Assembly (NCBI GenBank): GCA_012799425.1
Contig: JAAZLF010000266.1
Span: 1 to 12,062, forward strand
Length of the DNA: 12,062 nt
Source: Actinomycetales bacterium
GTDB taxonomy: Bacteria > Actinomycetota > Actinomycetes > Actinomycetales > Dermabacteraceae
Reading direction: 5' to 3'
In this document: positions 1 through 6,000 of the stretch, in pieces
How the letters are laid out: every line of letters starts with the position of its first letter
Numbering within the stretch: position 1 is the stretch's first letter
Notes under the pieces: generated by a model
What the model was told of the DNA's origin: nothing
Databases searched by the model: none
Seen by the model: only the letters and a program-made list of their open reading frames with translations
Position numbers and translations under genes: made by a program

Positions 1-249
1 CTTGATGAACGCGATAGCGGTCGGACCGCTGAGCGTGCCATCGAAGGCGTCGATGCCGGCCTCGCGGGCAGCGATCTCCGTGAGCGTGTTCTTCACCACG
101 GCGTAGGTCGTCTCGGAGCCCAGTGCACGGCGGAGCTCCTTGAGCTCCCCCACGCTGAGCCCGCGATACTCGGTGATGACTGCGGCGTCGGATGCGCGGA
201 ACAGATCCACGATCTCGGCGACAGCGTCCACCTTTTCGGGGTTCGCCAT
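1..249 (-). CDS. rplJ: 50S ribosomal protein L10, partial (N-terminal 83 codons)
   Basis: Ribosomal protein L10 anchors the L7/L12 stalk on the 50S subunit, next to L11 at the factor-binding centre. The visible N-terminus begins [17 protein letters not shown], followed by [19 protein letters not shown] and [18 protein letters not shown]. These blocks are the family's N-terminal 23S rRNA-binding domain. The ATG at 249 is chosen because a strong GGAAGGAGG Shine-Dalgarno lies just upstream and the start matches the usual L10 N-terminus. The reading frame runs open through the window's left edge, so the C-terminal helix that binds L12 dimers is not visible. rplL is expected next, beyond the edge. 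A long leader (250 to about 472) precedes it and very probably carries L10 autoregulation. The identification is secure. Confidence 0.96.
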   Translation of the reverse strand, partial: MANPEKVDAVAEIVDLFRASDAAVITEYRGLSVGELKELRRALGSETTYAVVKNTLTEIAAREAGIDAFDGTLSGPTAIAFIK

Positions 250-474
250 GGCCCTCCTTCCAGAGGTCTCTCGCCACCGGGTGAAGAAGTCCTGGAATCA
301 GGAAAGGCCCCGACACACAGGTGTCGAGGCCTCGATCGCAGGCAGTGCCGATGCCCGGCGAGCCGGACTGGCACGACCCTGCGAGGGTCGCTTCTTCACC
401 TGCGCAGGCCGTCCCGGAGGGGACTCTTCGGTCGCTCTCGAGGTCGAGGGCGATGACCGGCGGTCTTCGGTAGG
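250..474 (-). promoter_or_regulatory. Ribosomal protein L10 leader RNA (rplJ leader)
   Basis: This 225-nt untranslated stretch lies directly before rplJ, where many Gram-positive bacteria carry the L10 leader that autoregulates rplJL. Read on the minus strand, it starts with CCTACCGAAGACCGCCGGT (474 downward). A GC-rich middle with CCTGCGCAGGTGAAG follows, then a 7-bp hairpin (arms CGACCCT/AGGGTCG, 390-374). An attenuator-like hairpin (331-306) comes next, then the strong rplJ ribosome binding site. The CCGAAGAC...GCCGGT and GCGCAGGTG segments resemble what I remember of actinobacterial L10 leaders. I could not run a covariance model, so the exact limits and the L10-binding kink are inferred. 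Confidence 0.72.
301..331 (-). terminator. Attenuator-type intrinsic terminator in the rplJ leader
   Basis: On the minus strand, the arms GGCCTCGACAC and GTGTCGGGGCC form an 11-bp stem with one T-G pair and a 4-nt CTGT loop (331-306). TTTCC follows (305-301). The hairpin ends about 52 nt before the rplJ start, the right place for partial transcription termination controlling L10/L12 supply. The T-run is short, as is common in high-GC genomes, so it may attenuate rather than fully stop transcription. Confidence 0.65.
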
Positions 475-478
475 TCCC

Positions 479-484
479 AGCGTA
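479..484 (-). promoter_or_regulatory. Candidate -10 element for the rplJ leader transcript
   Basis: TACGCT (484 to 479 on the minus strand) fits the actinobacterial TANNNT -10 pattern. It would start transcription near 472, just before the conserved-looking CCGAAGAC segment of the L10 leader. No good -35 match is visible 16-18 nt upstream (GGCGCC at 17). It is placed mainly by its position relative to the leader. Confidence 0.35.
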
Positions 485-590
485 GTCCAGGACCATGCCG
501 CGGCGCCACGGCGAGGGAGGCGTTCTGCGTCACAACGCACACACCTCCCCTGCGGTGTCAGGCCGCATCCCAGGAACGGCCCGGGCACGA

Positions 591-627
591 CGATGCCCCG
601 CCCACCGCAGGGGTGGACGGGGCATCG
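591..627 (-). terminator. Strong stem-loop terminator after rplA
   Basis: The arms CGATGCCCCGTCCACC and GGTGGGCGGGGCATCG form a 16-bp stem with one T-G pair and a 5-nt CCTGC loop. It lies 70 nt after the rplA stop and upstream of the rplJ leader. No T-run follows on the minus strand, and none precedes it for plus-strand use. It therefore resembles the T-less hairpins often placed after actinobacterial operons. It could also be an RNA-processing or stability element separating rplKA from rplJL. Confidence 0.6.
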
Positions 628-634
628 GGGCCGA

Positions 635-669
635 TTCCGAGCCAGGTTCGCGCCGGAGCCGGCTCGGAA
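635..669 (-). other. Second stem-loop between rplA and rplJ
   Basis: A perfect 9-bp inverted repeat (TTCCGAGCC at 635-643 and GGCTCGGAA at 661-669) encloses 17 nt. It sits between the rplA stop (697) and the 16-bp hairpin at 591-627. The tandem arrangement suggests a compound terminator or a 3'-end stabiliser for the rplK-rplA message. Function is inferred from position only. Confidence 0.4.
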
Positions 670-696
670 CCTACCGGGATCGTGCGATGAGGTCGC

Positions 697-1416
697 TCAG
701 GCCTCGTCGGTGTCCTCAAGGAGGTTGCGGGTGCGGTTCACATCGACCGGGATGCCGGGGCCCATGGTGGTGGACACCGTGATCTTGGAGATGTAGCGCC
801 CCTTGGAGGCGGACGGCTTCAGACGCAGGATCTCGTCCAGCGCCGCGACGTAGTTCTCCACCAGCTGCTGGTCGGTGAAGGAGACCTTGCCGACCAGGTA
901 GTGCAGGTTCGCAGCACGGTCGGTGCGGAACTCGATCTTGCCGCCCTTGATGTCGCCCACGGCCTTGGTCACGTCCATGGTGACGGTGCCGGTCTTGGGG
1001 TTCGGCATGAGGCCGCGGGGGCCGAGCACGCGGCCGAGCTTGCCGACCTTGCCCATCAGGTTCGGCGTGGCCACGGCCGCGTCGAAGTCGGTCCAGCCGC
1101 CGGCGACCTTCTCGATCAGGTCGTCGTCGCCGACCTCATCGGCGCCGGCCTCACGAGCGGCGTCGGCCTGCGCACCGGTCGCGAAGACGATGACGCGGGC
1201 GGTCTTGCCGGTGCCGTTGGGCAGATTGACGGTGCCGCGCACCATCTGATCGGCCTTACGGGGATCGACACCCAGGCGCATCGAGACCTCGACGGAGGCA
1301 TCGAACTTGGCCGGGGAGGACTTCTGGGCCAGACGCAGCGCGTCCAGCGGCGAGTAGGCGCGACCCTCTTCGATCAGCGCAGCGCCGTTCTTGTAAGCCT
1401 TGCTACGGAATCCCAT
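697..1416 (-). CDS. rplA: 50S ribosomal protein L1
   Basis: L1 (239 aa, normal family length) binds 23S rRNA at the mobile L1 stalk and helps release deacylated tRNA from the E site. In many bacteria it also represses its own operon by binding the rplK leader. The sequence shows the N-terminal [39 protein letters not shown] in the first domain, and [19 protein letters not shown] in the second, typical of bacterial L1. The ATG at 1416 has GGAGGG about 8 nt upstream, inside the end of rplK. The gene starts 4 nt after the rplK stop, so the two are co-transcribed and probably translationally coupled. The C-terminus (NLLEDTDEA) is short and acidic. Two stem-loops follow. Confidence 0.98.
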   Translation of the reverse strand: MGFRSKAYKNGAALIEEGRAYSPLDALRLAQKSSPAKFDASVEVSMRLGVDPRKADQMVRGTVNLPNGTGKTARVIVFATGAQADAAREAGADEVGDDDLIEKVAGGWTDFDAAVATPNLMGKVGKLGRVLGPRGLMPNPKTGTVTMDVTKAVGDIKGGKIEFRTDRAANLHYLVGKVSFTDQQLVENYVAALDEILRLKPSASKGRYISKITVSTTMGPGIPVDVNRTRNLLEDTDEA

Positions 1417-1420
1417 GTCG

Positions 1421-1852
1421 TCAGCCCTCCACCGTGATGCCCATGGAACGAGCGGTGCCCTCGACGATCTTCGCCGCGGCCTCCATGTCGTTCGCGTTCA
1501 GATCAGGCATCTTGGTCTCCGCGATCTCGCGGACCTGTGCCTGGGTGACCTTGCCGACCTTGTCCGTGTGCGGGGTCGACGAGCCCTTCTGGAGGCCTGC
1601 GGCCTTCTTGATGAGCTCTGCGGCCGGCGGGGTCTTCGTGATGAAGGTGAACGAGCGATCCTCGTAGACCGTGATCTCGACCGGGACGATGTTGCCGCGC
1701 ATGTCTGCGGTGCGATCGTTGTAGGCCTTCACGAACTCCATCATGTTCACGCCGGCAGCGCCGAGCGCGGGACCCACGGGCGGCGCAGGCGTGGCCTGGC
1801 CGGCCTGGATCTGGAGCTTGATGATGCTCGCGATCTTCTTCTTGGGAGCCAT
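1421..1852 (-). CDS. rplK: 50S ribosomal protein L11
   Basis: L11 (143 aa) binds the GTPase-associated region of 23S rRNA with the L10/L12 stalk. It is needed for stringent-factor (RelA/Rel) activation and is the thiopeptide target site. The N-terminal domain contains [20 protein letters not shown] and [14 protein letters not shown], the proline-rich factor-contact helix of the family. The C-terminal RNA-binding domain contains [19 protein letters not shown] and ends [13 protein letters not shown]. The ATG at 1852 is preceded by a modest GGAAGAG and matches the usual MAPKKK start. Upstream lie a candidate promoter (1953-1981) and an L1-type operator (1872-1907). Downstream, rplA begins 4 nt after the stop. 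Confidence 0.98.
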   Translation of the reverse strand: MAPKKKIASIIKLQIQAGQATPAPPVGPALGAAGVNMMEFVKAYNDRTADMRGNIVPVEITVYEDRSFTFITKTPPAAELIKKAAGLQKGSSTPHTDKVGKVTQAQVREIAETKMPDLNANDMEAAAKIVEGTARSMGITVEG

Positions 1853-1871
1853 TGCTCTTCCTTACTGTGGT

Positions 1872-1907
1872 GTGGTCCGGGCGGAGGTCATCATGCACTC
1901 CTCCCAC
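1872..1907 (-). promoter_or_regulatory. Probable L1-binding operator in the rplK leader
   Basis: On the minus strand, GTGGGAGG (1907-1900) can pair with CCTC (1887-1884) and CCAC (1875-1872). This gives two 4-bp helices separated by an asymmetric 8-nt internal loop (CGCCCGGA), closed by a 12-nt loop containing TGATGA. The GTGGGAGG strand and the one-sided internal loop resemble the L1-binding helix of 23S rRNA. L1 is known in several bacteria to repress the L11-L1 operon by binding such a mimic in the leader. The site sits 20 nt before the rplK start. Pairing is seen; L1 binding is inferred. Confidence 0.55.
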
Positions 1908-1952
1908 GGCTGGACCCGCGCTCGCGCAGGGCGGGAGCAGGTCCGGGATGCG

Positions 1953-1981
1953 ACGTTACCTGCACGTCGCGGCGGCGTCGA
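1953..1981 (-). promoter_or_regulatory. Candidate rplK promoter (-35 and -10)
   Basis: On the minus strand, TCGACG (1981-1976, four of six matches to TTGACA) is followed by exactly 17 nt and then TAACGT (1958-1953, fits TANNNT). Transcription would begin near 1946, giving a leader of about 94 nt that contains the L1-type operator. The 182-nt gap between nusG and rplK supports an internal promoter rather than pure read-through. Confidence 0.5.
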
Positions 1982-2034
1982 GCGGGATCGAGGGTGATCC
2001 TGGTCGTACTGGCACGGCTGCTGCCGCGCGCCGC

Positions 2035-2940
2035 TCAGATCTTGGCGACCTGGTCGAAGGCGAGCTCGACCGGGGTCTCGCGCCCGAAGATCGACACCAG
2101 CACCTGGAGCTTCTGGGCCTCGGCGTGGATCTCGGAGATGGTGGCCGGCATGGTCTCGAAGGGGCCGTCCATGACGGTGACGGACTCGCCGACGTGGAAG
2201 TCAGGCATCTTCTGCGCGGCGGCGGCCTTCCCGGCCGAGCCGCCCGAGCTGCGCTTCTTCTCCGGCAGGCCGACCGACGGAGCGAGCATCGAGTAGATCT
2301 CGTCGAAGGTCAGCGGGGTGGGCTCGGTGGCGTTGCCGACGAAGCCGGTGACGCCGGGGGTGTCGCGCACGACGCGCCAGGACTCGGTGGTGAGGTCCAT
2401 TCGCACCAGGACGTATCCGGGCACGCGGACGCGGCGGACGATCTTCTTCTGGCCGTTCTTGACCTCGGTCGCGTCCTCCATCGGGACCTGGACCTCGAAG
2501 ATGTAGTCCTCCATGTCCTGGGTCTCGGTGCGCGTGGCCAGCTGGGTCTTCACACGGTTCTCGTGACCGGAGTAGGAGTGGATGACGTACCACTCGCCGA
2601 GGGAGGAGCGCAGGTGCATCTTGAGCTGCACCAGCGGATCCTCCTCCGCGGGCTCCTCGGAGGCGGCGTCGGAGTCGTCATCCTGCTCGTCGCCGTCGAC
2701 CTGCTCGTCACCGTCGACCTGGGCATCGACATCGGCCTGCACGTCGCCATCGGTCTGGTCCGACGCCTCGGCGGTCTCGACATCGGAGCCGTCAGCGGCC
2801 GCGTCAGCGGTCTGCTCGACATCCGCGACCTCGGCACCGGGCTGGGGCGCAGCGGCATCGGCCTGCGGGGAGGCGGAGAAGGAGAGGGAGTCGTCGACGT
2901 TCTCGTAGGACTCGTCGGGGGTGGAGCTCTGATCGCTCAT
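2035..2940 (-). CDS. nusG: Transcription termination/antitermination factor NusG with a long acidic N-terminal extension
   Basis: NusG binds RNA polymerase across the clamp, influences elongation and pausing, and links RNAP to Rho or ribosomal S10. The conserved part starts near residue 115: an NGN domain ([43 protein letters not shown]). A Lys/Ala/Gly linker follows ([19 protein letters not shown]), then a KOW domain at about residues 248-301 ([36 protein letters not shown]). Residues 1-114 are an Asp/Glu/Ala/Gln-rich, probably disordered extension, so the protein is 301 aa against about 180 in E. coli. Extended NusG is common in actinobacteria; here four 6-residue units stand at 63-86. The ATG at 2940 has AGGAAGG upstream. 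secE ends 76 nt earlier, so secE-nusG are probably one transcript. Confidence 0.97.
   Translation of the reverse strand: MSDQSSTPDESYENVDDSLSFSASPQADAAAPQPGAEVADVEQTADAAADGSDVETAEASDQTDGDVQADVDAQVDGDEQVDGDEQDDDSDAASEEPAEEDPLVQLKMHLRSSLGEWYVIHSYSGHENRVKTQLATRTETQDMEDYIFEVQVPMEDATEVKNGQKKIVRRVRVPGYVLVRMDLTTESWRVVRDTPGVTGFVGNATEPTPLTFDEIYSMLAPSVGLPEKKRSSGGSAGKAAAAQKMPDFHVGESVTVMDGPFETMPATISEIHAEAQKLQVLVSIFGRETPVELAFDQVAKI
2683..2754 (-). repeat. Four 18-bp tandem repeats inside nusG
   Basis: Four consecutive in-frame 18-bp units (plus-strand boundaries 2683, 2701, 2719, 2737) encode [18 protein letters not shown] and VDGDEQ, residues 63-86 of NusG. The last two protein units are identical and their DNA differs at one of 18 positions, which suggests recent duplication. 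The older two are more diverged. The repeat adds a regular acidic ladder to the disordered N-terminus. Confidence 0.85.
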
Positions 2941-3016
2941 CGGCGGGAACCTGCCTTCCTGGCGGCGTGGAACTGATCGGTCACGGTGCGGTGCGCGGGG
3001 CGGGCCGGTGTGCGGC

Positions 3017-3313
3017 TCACACGTCGGGGACCGTGAAGGCGATCCTGGACAGCCAGCTGAACACGGAGTCGAACCCGAAGATCAGCAGGATCATGAAGAC
3101 GACGAACATCAGGACCGTGATCGAGTACAGCACCAGCTCCCGACGGGTGGGCGTGACCACCTTCCGGAGCTCCGCGATGACCTGGCGGATGAACAGACCG
3201 ATCGCCAGGAACGGGTTCTTCGACCCTGACCCCTGGGCGTCGGCGCCGGTGGGCGTCGCCGGGGCGTTCTGGCTGGAGTTCACGTCTGGGCTGTCCGATC
3301 TCGTCGAGGTCAT
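3017..3313 (-). CDS. secE: Preprotein translocase subunit SecE
   Basis: SecE clamps SecY in the SecYEG protein-export channel of the cytoplasmic membrane. The product from this start is 98 aa. A polar Ser/Thr/Pro-rich N-terminus is followed by the amphipathic family helix [20 protein letters not shown]. One membrane segment (about [18 protein letters not shown]) comes next, then a short tail ([13 protein letters not shown]), the single-span SecE layout. The ATG at 3313 ([10 protein letters not shown]) is chosen; an in-frame ATG at 3319 is equally possible but lies in the stem of a hairpin. The open frame continues to 3373, but that stretch lies inside tRNA-Trp, so the longer start is rejected. 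No strong ribosome binding site is visible. The tRNA-Trp, secE, nusG order is typical of actinobacteria. Confidence 0.93.
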   Translation of the reverse strand: MTSTRSDSPDVNSSQNAPATPTGADAQGSGSKNPFLAIGLFIRQVIAELRKVVTPTRRELVLYSITVLMFVVFMILLIFGFDSVFSWLSRIAFTVPDV

Positions 3314-3317
3314 CCGC

Positions 3318-3343
3318 ATCCGGTCGGGTGATCCCGACCGGAT
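3318..3343 (-). other. Perfect hairpin between tRNA-Trp and secE
   Basis: ATCCGGTCGGG and CCCGACCGGAT form a perfect 11-bp stem with a 4-nt ATCA loop. It begins 4 nt after the tRNA-Trp 3' end and covers the ATG at 3319 and the weak GGATG ribosome-binding region for the ATG at 3313. No T-run follows. It may guide tRNA 3' processing, limit read-through, or mask secE translation initiation. The pairing is certain and the role is inferred. Confidence 0.6.
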
Positions 3344-3346
3344 CGG

Positions 3347-3419
3347 CAGGGCAGACAGGGCTCGAACCTGCAACCTGCGGTTTTGGAGACCGCTGCGCTA
3401 CCAATTGCGCCACTGCCCT
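3347..3419 (-). tRNA. trpT: tRNA-Trp (anticodon CCA)
   Basis: On the minus strand, the 7-bp acceptor arms AGGGCAG (from 3419) and CTGCCCT (to 3348) pair perfectly and are followed by the discriminator G at 3347. The D arm uses GCGC/GCGC around AATTGGTA. The anticodon stem GCGGT/ACCGC closes the loop CTCCAAA with anticodon CCA. The T arm GCAGG/CCTGT holds TTCGAGC. The CCA tail is not encoded. All four arms fold, so this is a functional-looking tRNA of 73 nt, sitting just upstream of secE as in other actinobacteria. Confidence 0.98.
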
Positions 3420-3420
3420 T

Positions 3421-3440
3421 CACGAGGACCAAGCCTCGTG
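3421..3440 (-). other. Stem-loop abutting the tRNA-Trp 5' end
   Basis: CACGAGG and CCTCGTG form a perfect 7-bp stem with the 6-nt loop CTTGGT, ending one nucleotide before the tRNA. In the primary transcript it would sit directly in the RNase P leader. It may keep the leader from mispairing with the tRNA or be part of a processing signal. Confidence 0.5.
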
Positions 3441-3489
3441 CGGCCTTCCCGGGGGCCCCGGAGGAGCCCGTCGGTTCTGACCAGCGATC

Positions 3490-3519
3490 AGCATACAAGC
3501 CGCAGGGGCCTCGTGCGAA
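3490..3519 (-). promoter_or_regulatory. Candidate tRNA-Trp/secE promoter
   Basis: On the minus strand, TTCGCA (3519-3514, four of six matches to TTGACA) is followed by 18 nt and TATGCT (3495-3490, four of six matches to TATAAT). The predicted start is near 3483, giving a tRNA leader of about 64 nt. It is the best sigma-70-like pair I see in the 242-nt divergent region between tRNA-Trp and the aminotransferase gene. Confidence 0.5.
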
Positions 3520-3649
3520 TCGGCCGGCACCAGATCACATCACATTCGCGCCGAAGCCGCCACGGCGTGAGACGCCCCGGCCCCGTCGGCGCTCCGCCGC
3601 GATGGTGTCCGCAGACGGACCGGACCTGGCGACTCCTCCCCGCCTCTGC

Positions 3650-3664
3650 CACGATAGGGATGTG
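3650..3664 (+). promoter_or_regulatory. Candidate leaderless start: -10 CACGAT, six nucleotides, GTG
   Basis: CACGAT at 3650-3655 keeps the two most important -10 positions (second A, last T) and is followed by exactly six nucleotides and the GTG start at 3662. That spacing puts the transcription start on the GTG itself. The same layout occurs at two other genes here (9942 and 10340). AGGGA lies too close to the GTG for a good ribosome binding site. The -35 is weak. Confidence 0.45.
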
Positions 3665-4906
3665 ACCACCGACGATTCCAGCACCCCCGCGACCAGCTCT
3701 CAGACCTCTCAGCGCGACCGCATCTCGAAGCGCGTCGGCTCGATTCAGCCCTCCGCGACCCTCGCCGTGGACGCGACCGCCAAGGCGCTCAAAGCCGCCG
3801 GCCGTCCGGTGATCGGCTTCGGCGCCGGCGAGCCGGACTTCCCGACGCCGCAGCACATCGTCGACGCCGCGATCGAGGCCGCGCAGGATCCGAGCACGCA
3901 CCGCTATTCCGCCACCGGCGGGCTGCCCGAGCTGCGCTCCGCACTGGCCGAGGCCTTCACCGGCACCACCGGACTGGACATCGACCCGGCCCAGGTGCTC
4001 GTCACCAACGGCGGGAAGCAGGCCGTCTTCCAGGCGTTCGCGACCCTCCTGGACCCCGGCGACGAGGTCATCCTCCCGGCCCCGTACTGGACCACCTACC
4101 CGGAGGCGATCCGTCAGGCCGGCGCTGTCGAGGTGCCGGTGCTCGCCGGCGTCGAGCAGGACTACATCCCCACCGTGGACCAGCTCGAGGCGGCCCGCAC
4201 CGAGCGCACCCGCGTGCTGGTGCTGTGCTCACCCTCGAACCCGACCGGTGCGGTCCTCACGCCCGACCAGGTCGCCGAGATCGGCCGCTGGGCGCTCGAG
4301 CACGGCATCTGGGTGGTCACCGACGAGATCTACCAGTCCCTGACCTACGACGGGATGCCCTTCACCTCGGTGCTCGAAGCCGTCCCCGAGCTGGCGGAGA
4401 CCACCCTGCTGCTGGGCGGTGTCGCGAAGTCCTTCGCGATGACCGGCTGGCGGGTGGGCTGGATGGTGGGCCCGACCGACGTCATCAAGGCGGCGAGCAA
4501 CCTGCAGTCGCATCTGACCTCGCACGTCAACAACATCGCGCAGAGGGCGGCGCTGGCCGCGCTGACCGGCCCCACCGAACCGGTCGAGGCGATGCGCGAG
4601 GCATTCGACCGCCGGCGCCGCCTGATCGTCGAGAAGCTGTCGACGGTTCCGGGCTTCACAGTCCCCACCCCGACCGGGGCGTTCTACGTCTTCCCGGACG
4701 TCTCCGGCGCTCTGGGGCGCGAGATCCGCGGCCGGAAGGTCACCACCTCGACCGAGCTCGCCACGGTGATCCTCGAGGAGGCGGAGGTCGCCGCCGTGCC
4801 CGGGGAGGCCTTCGGAGCGCCGGGCCACCTGCGCTTCTCCTACGCCCTGGCCGATGACGACATCACCGAGGGCATCGACCGGGTGGCCGCGCTCCTGTCC
4901 GAATGA
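3662..4906 (+). CDS. Class I/II pyridoxal-phosphate aminotransferase, aspartate aminotransferase-like
   Basis: A PLP-dependent aminotransferase of fold type I (414 aa from GTG 3662), cytosolic, close to the Ib aspartate aminotransferase group. Substrate is most likely aspartate or a related amino acid with 2-oxoglutarate. The active site is complete: GAGEPDFPTP near the N-terminus, SNPTGAV with Asn193, TDEIYQSLTYDG with Asp221 and Tyr224, and the Schiff-base Lys256 in GGVAKSFAMTGWRVGW. The carboxylate-binding Arg391 lies in GHLRFSYAL. The frame is open upstream to 3383, but that part overlaps the tRNA and has unusual composition, and GTG 3662 places the conserved SKRVGSIQPSATLAV block at the usual distance. 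An ATG at 3602 is a weaker alternative. Its stop overlaps the next gene's start (ATGA at 4903-4906). The exact substrate cannot be read from the sequence. Confidence 0.93.
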   Translation: MTTDDSSTPATSSQTSQRDRISKRVGSIQPSATLAVDATAKALKAAGRPVIGFGAGEPDFPTPQHIVDAAIEAAQDPSTHRYSATGGLPELRSALAEAFTGTTGLDIDPAQVLVTNGGKQAVFQAFATLLDPGDEVILPAPYWTTYPEAIRQAGAVEVPVLAGVEQDYIPTVDQLEAARTERTRVLVLCSPSNPTGAVLTPDQVAEIGRWALEHGIWVVTDEIYQSLTYDGMPFTSVLEAVPELAETTLLLGGVAKSFAMTGWRVGWMVGPTDVIKAASNLQSHLTSHVNNIAQRAALAALTGPTEPVEAMREAFDRRRRLIVEKLSTVPGFTVPTPTGAFYVFPDVSGALGREIRGRKVTTSTELATVILEEAEVAAVPGEAFGAPGHLRFSYALADDDITEGIDRVAALLSE

Positions 4907-5943
4907 GCCTGCCCGCCGATGGCGGCGTCCGCGATCTCACGGCGCTGCCCAAGGCGCATCTCCACCTCCATTTCACGGGGTCGATGCGCCAGCAGACGCT
5001 GCGGGAGCTGGCGTCGGAGCGGGGCATCCGCCTGCCCCGCTCCCTCACCGACGACGTCGCGCTGCAGGTCGAGCCCACGCGTCGGGGCTGGTTCCGTTTC
5101 CAGCGCCAGTACGACTCCGCGCGCGCTGTGGTCGACTCCGAGGAGGCGATGCGCAGGCTCCTCCACGAGGCTGCCGAGGATGATGCGGCCGAGGGCTCGG
5201 GGCGTCTCGAGCTGCAGGTGGACCCCACCAGCTACGCGCCCTTCGTGGGCGGTCTGACCCCGGCGATCGAGATCGTGCTGGATCAGGCCGCCCGCTCGGA
5301 GCGCGAGACAGGTGTCAGCATCGGGATCGTCATCGCCGCCTCCCGCACCCGCCACCCCCTGGATGCCCGCACCCTCGCACGGCTCGCGGCCCGCAACGCC
5401 GGGCCGGTGATCGGGTTCGGGCTCTCGAACGACGAGCGCCGCGGTGTCACCGCGGAGTACGGCCCCGCCTTCCGCATCGCCCGGGAGGCCGGGCTGCTGT
5501 CGGTGCCGCACGGCGGTGAGCTGCTGGGGCCCTCGCACGTGCGGGACGTGGTCGAGCACCTCGGCCCCCACCGGCTGGGTCACGGCGTGCGGGCGGCGGA
5601 GGACCCACGCCTGCTGGAACAGGTCATCGACGCCGGGATCGGACTCGAGGTGTGCCCGGCCTCCAACGCCTCGCTGGGCGTGGTGGAGAACGCCGCAGAT
5701 GTGCCTCTGCGGCAGCTGGTGGAAGCCGGCGCGCAGATAGCCCTGGGCGCTGATGACCCACTGCTGTTCGGCTCCCGCCTGCTCGACCAGTACGAGACGG
5801 CGCGGGAGGTCGGCTTCGACGACACGGAGATCGCCGAGCTGGCCGCCTCCTCCATCAGGATCTCGGCGGCACCGGAACAGGTGAAGCAGCGTCTCCTGGC
5901 CGGTGTCCAGGAATGGCTGACCTCCGCACCGACGGCGCCCTAG
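4903..5943 (+). CDS. Adenosine deaminase family protein
   Basis: A metal-dependent amidohydrolase-fold deaminase (346 aa) of the adenosine/AMP deaminase family. It would release ammonia from adenosine, or from a related purine compound, in the cytosol. The zinc and catalytic set is present: His21 and His23 in HLHLHFTGS, His203 and Glu206 in PHGGELLG, His227 in RLGHGV, and Asp284-Asp285 in LGADDPLLFGS. LEVCPASNASLGV matches the conserved strand before the last ligand. The family's HLDG/HLEG is here HFTG (Thr25 replaces the acidic residue that contacts ribose). I remember HFTGSM in other actinobacterial members, so this is probably a subfamily trait. The ATG overlaps the aminotransferase stop (ATGA), which implies translational coupling. 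Substrates other than adenosine, such as an aminofutalosine-type nucleoside, remain possible. Confidence 0.88.
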   Translation: MSLPADGGVRDLTALPKAHLHLHFTGSMRQQTLRELASERGIRLPRSLTDDVALQVEPTRRGWFRFQRQYDSARAVVDSEEAMRRLLHEAAEDDAAEGSGRLELQVDPTSYAPFVGGLTPAIEIVLDQAARSERETGVSIGIVIAASRTRHPLDARTLARLAARNAGPVIGFGLSNDERRGVTAEYGPAFRIAREAGLLSVPHGGELLGPSHVRDVVEHLGPHRLGHGVRAAEDPRLLEQVIDAGIGLEVCPASNASLGVVENAADVPLRQLVEAGAQIALGADDPLLFGSRLLDQYETAREVGFDDTEIAELAASSIRISAAPEQVKQRLLAGVQEWLTSAPTAP

Positions 5944-5957
5944 TCTCCTCGACTCGA

Positions 5958-5999
5958 CCGCCGGTCCAGGAGTCCGGCATCATCCGCTGCGGCCGGCGG
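5958..5999. terminator. Possible bidirectional stem-loop between convergent genes
   Basis: CCGCCGG (5958-5964) and CCGGCGG (5993-5999) form a perfect 7-bp inverted repeat around 28 nt. It lies in the 57-nt gap between the deaminase stop and the galK stop. The large loop and lack of T-runs make it a weak candidate. Confidence 0.25.
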
Positions 6000-6000
6000 C

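Noticed and set aside
1400..2976. Long open frames on the plus strand opposite rplK and nusG
   Set aside because: They are shadows caused by high GC in the wobble position. Their translations are low-complexity and the minus-strand frames encode conserved proteins.
3314..3373. Upstream in-frame extension of secE (starting MQVRALSALPIRSG)
   Set aside because: These codons lie inside and just after the tRNA-Trp gene. SecE homology begins further downstream, so the start was set at 3313.
3448..3461. GC palindrome CCGGGGGCCCCGG as a terminator
   Set aside because: The loop would be a single base, there is no T-run, and it lies within the tRNA-Trp leader where a terminator is not expected.
3383..3661. 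N-terminal extension of the aminotransferase by 93 codons
   Set aside because: It overlaps the antisense of tRNA-Trp and its promoter region, has no ribosome binding site and has Pro/Arg-rich content unlike the family.
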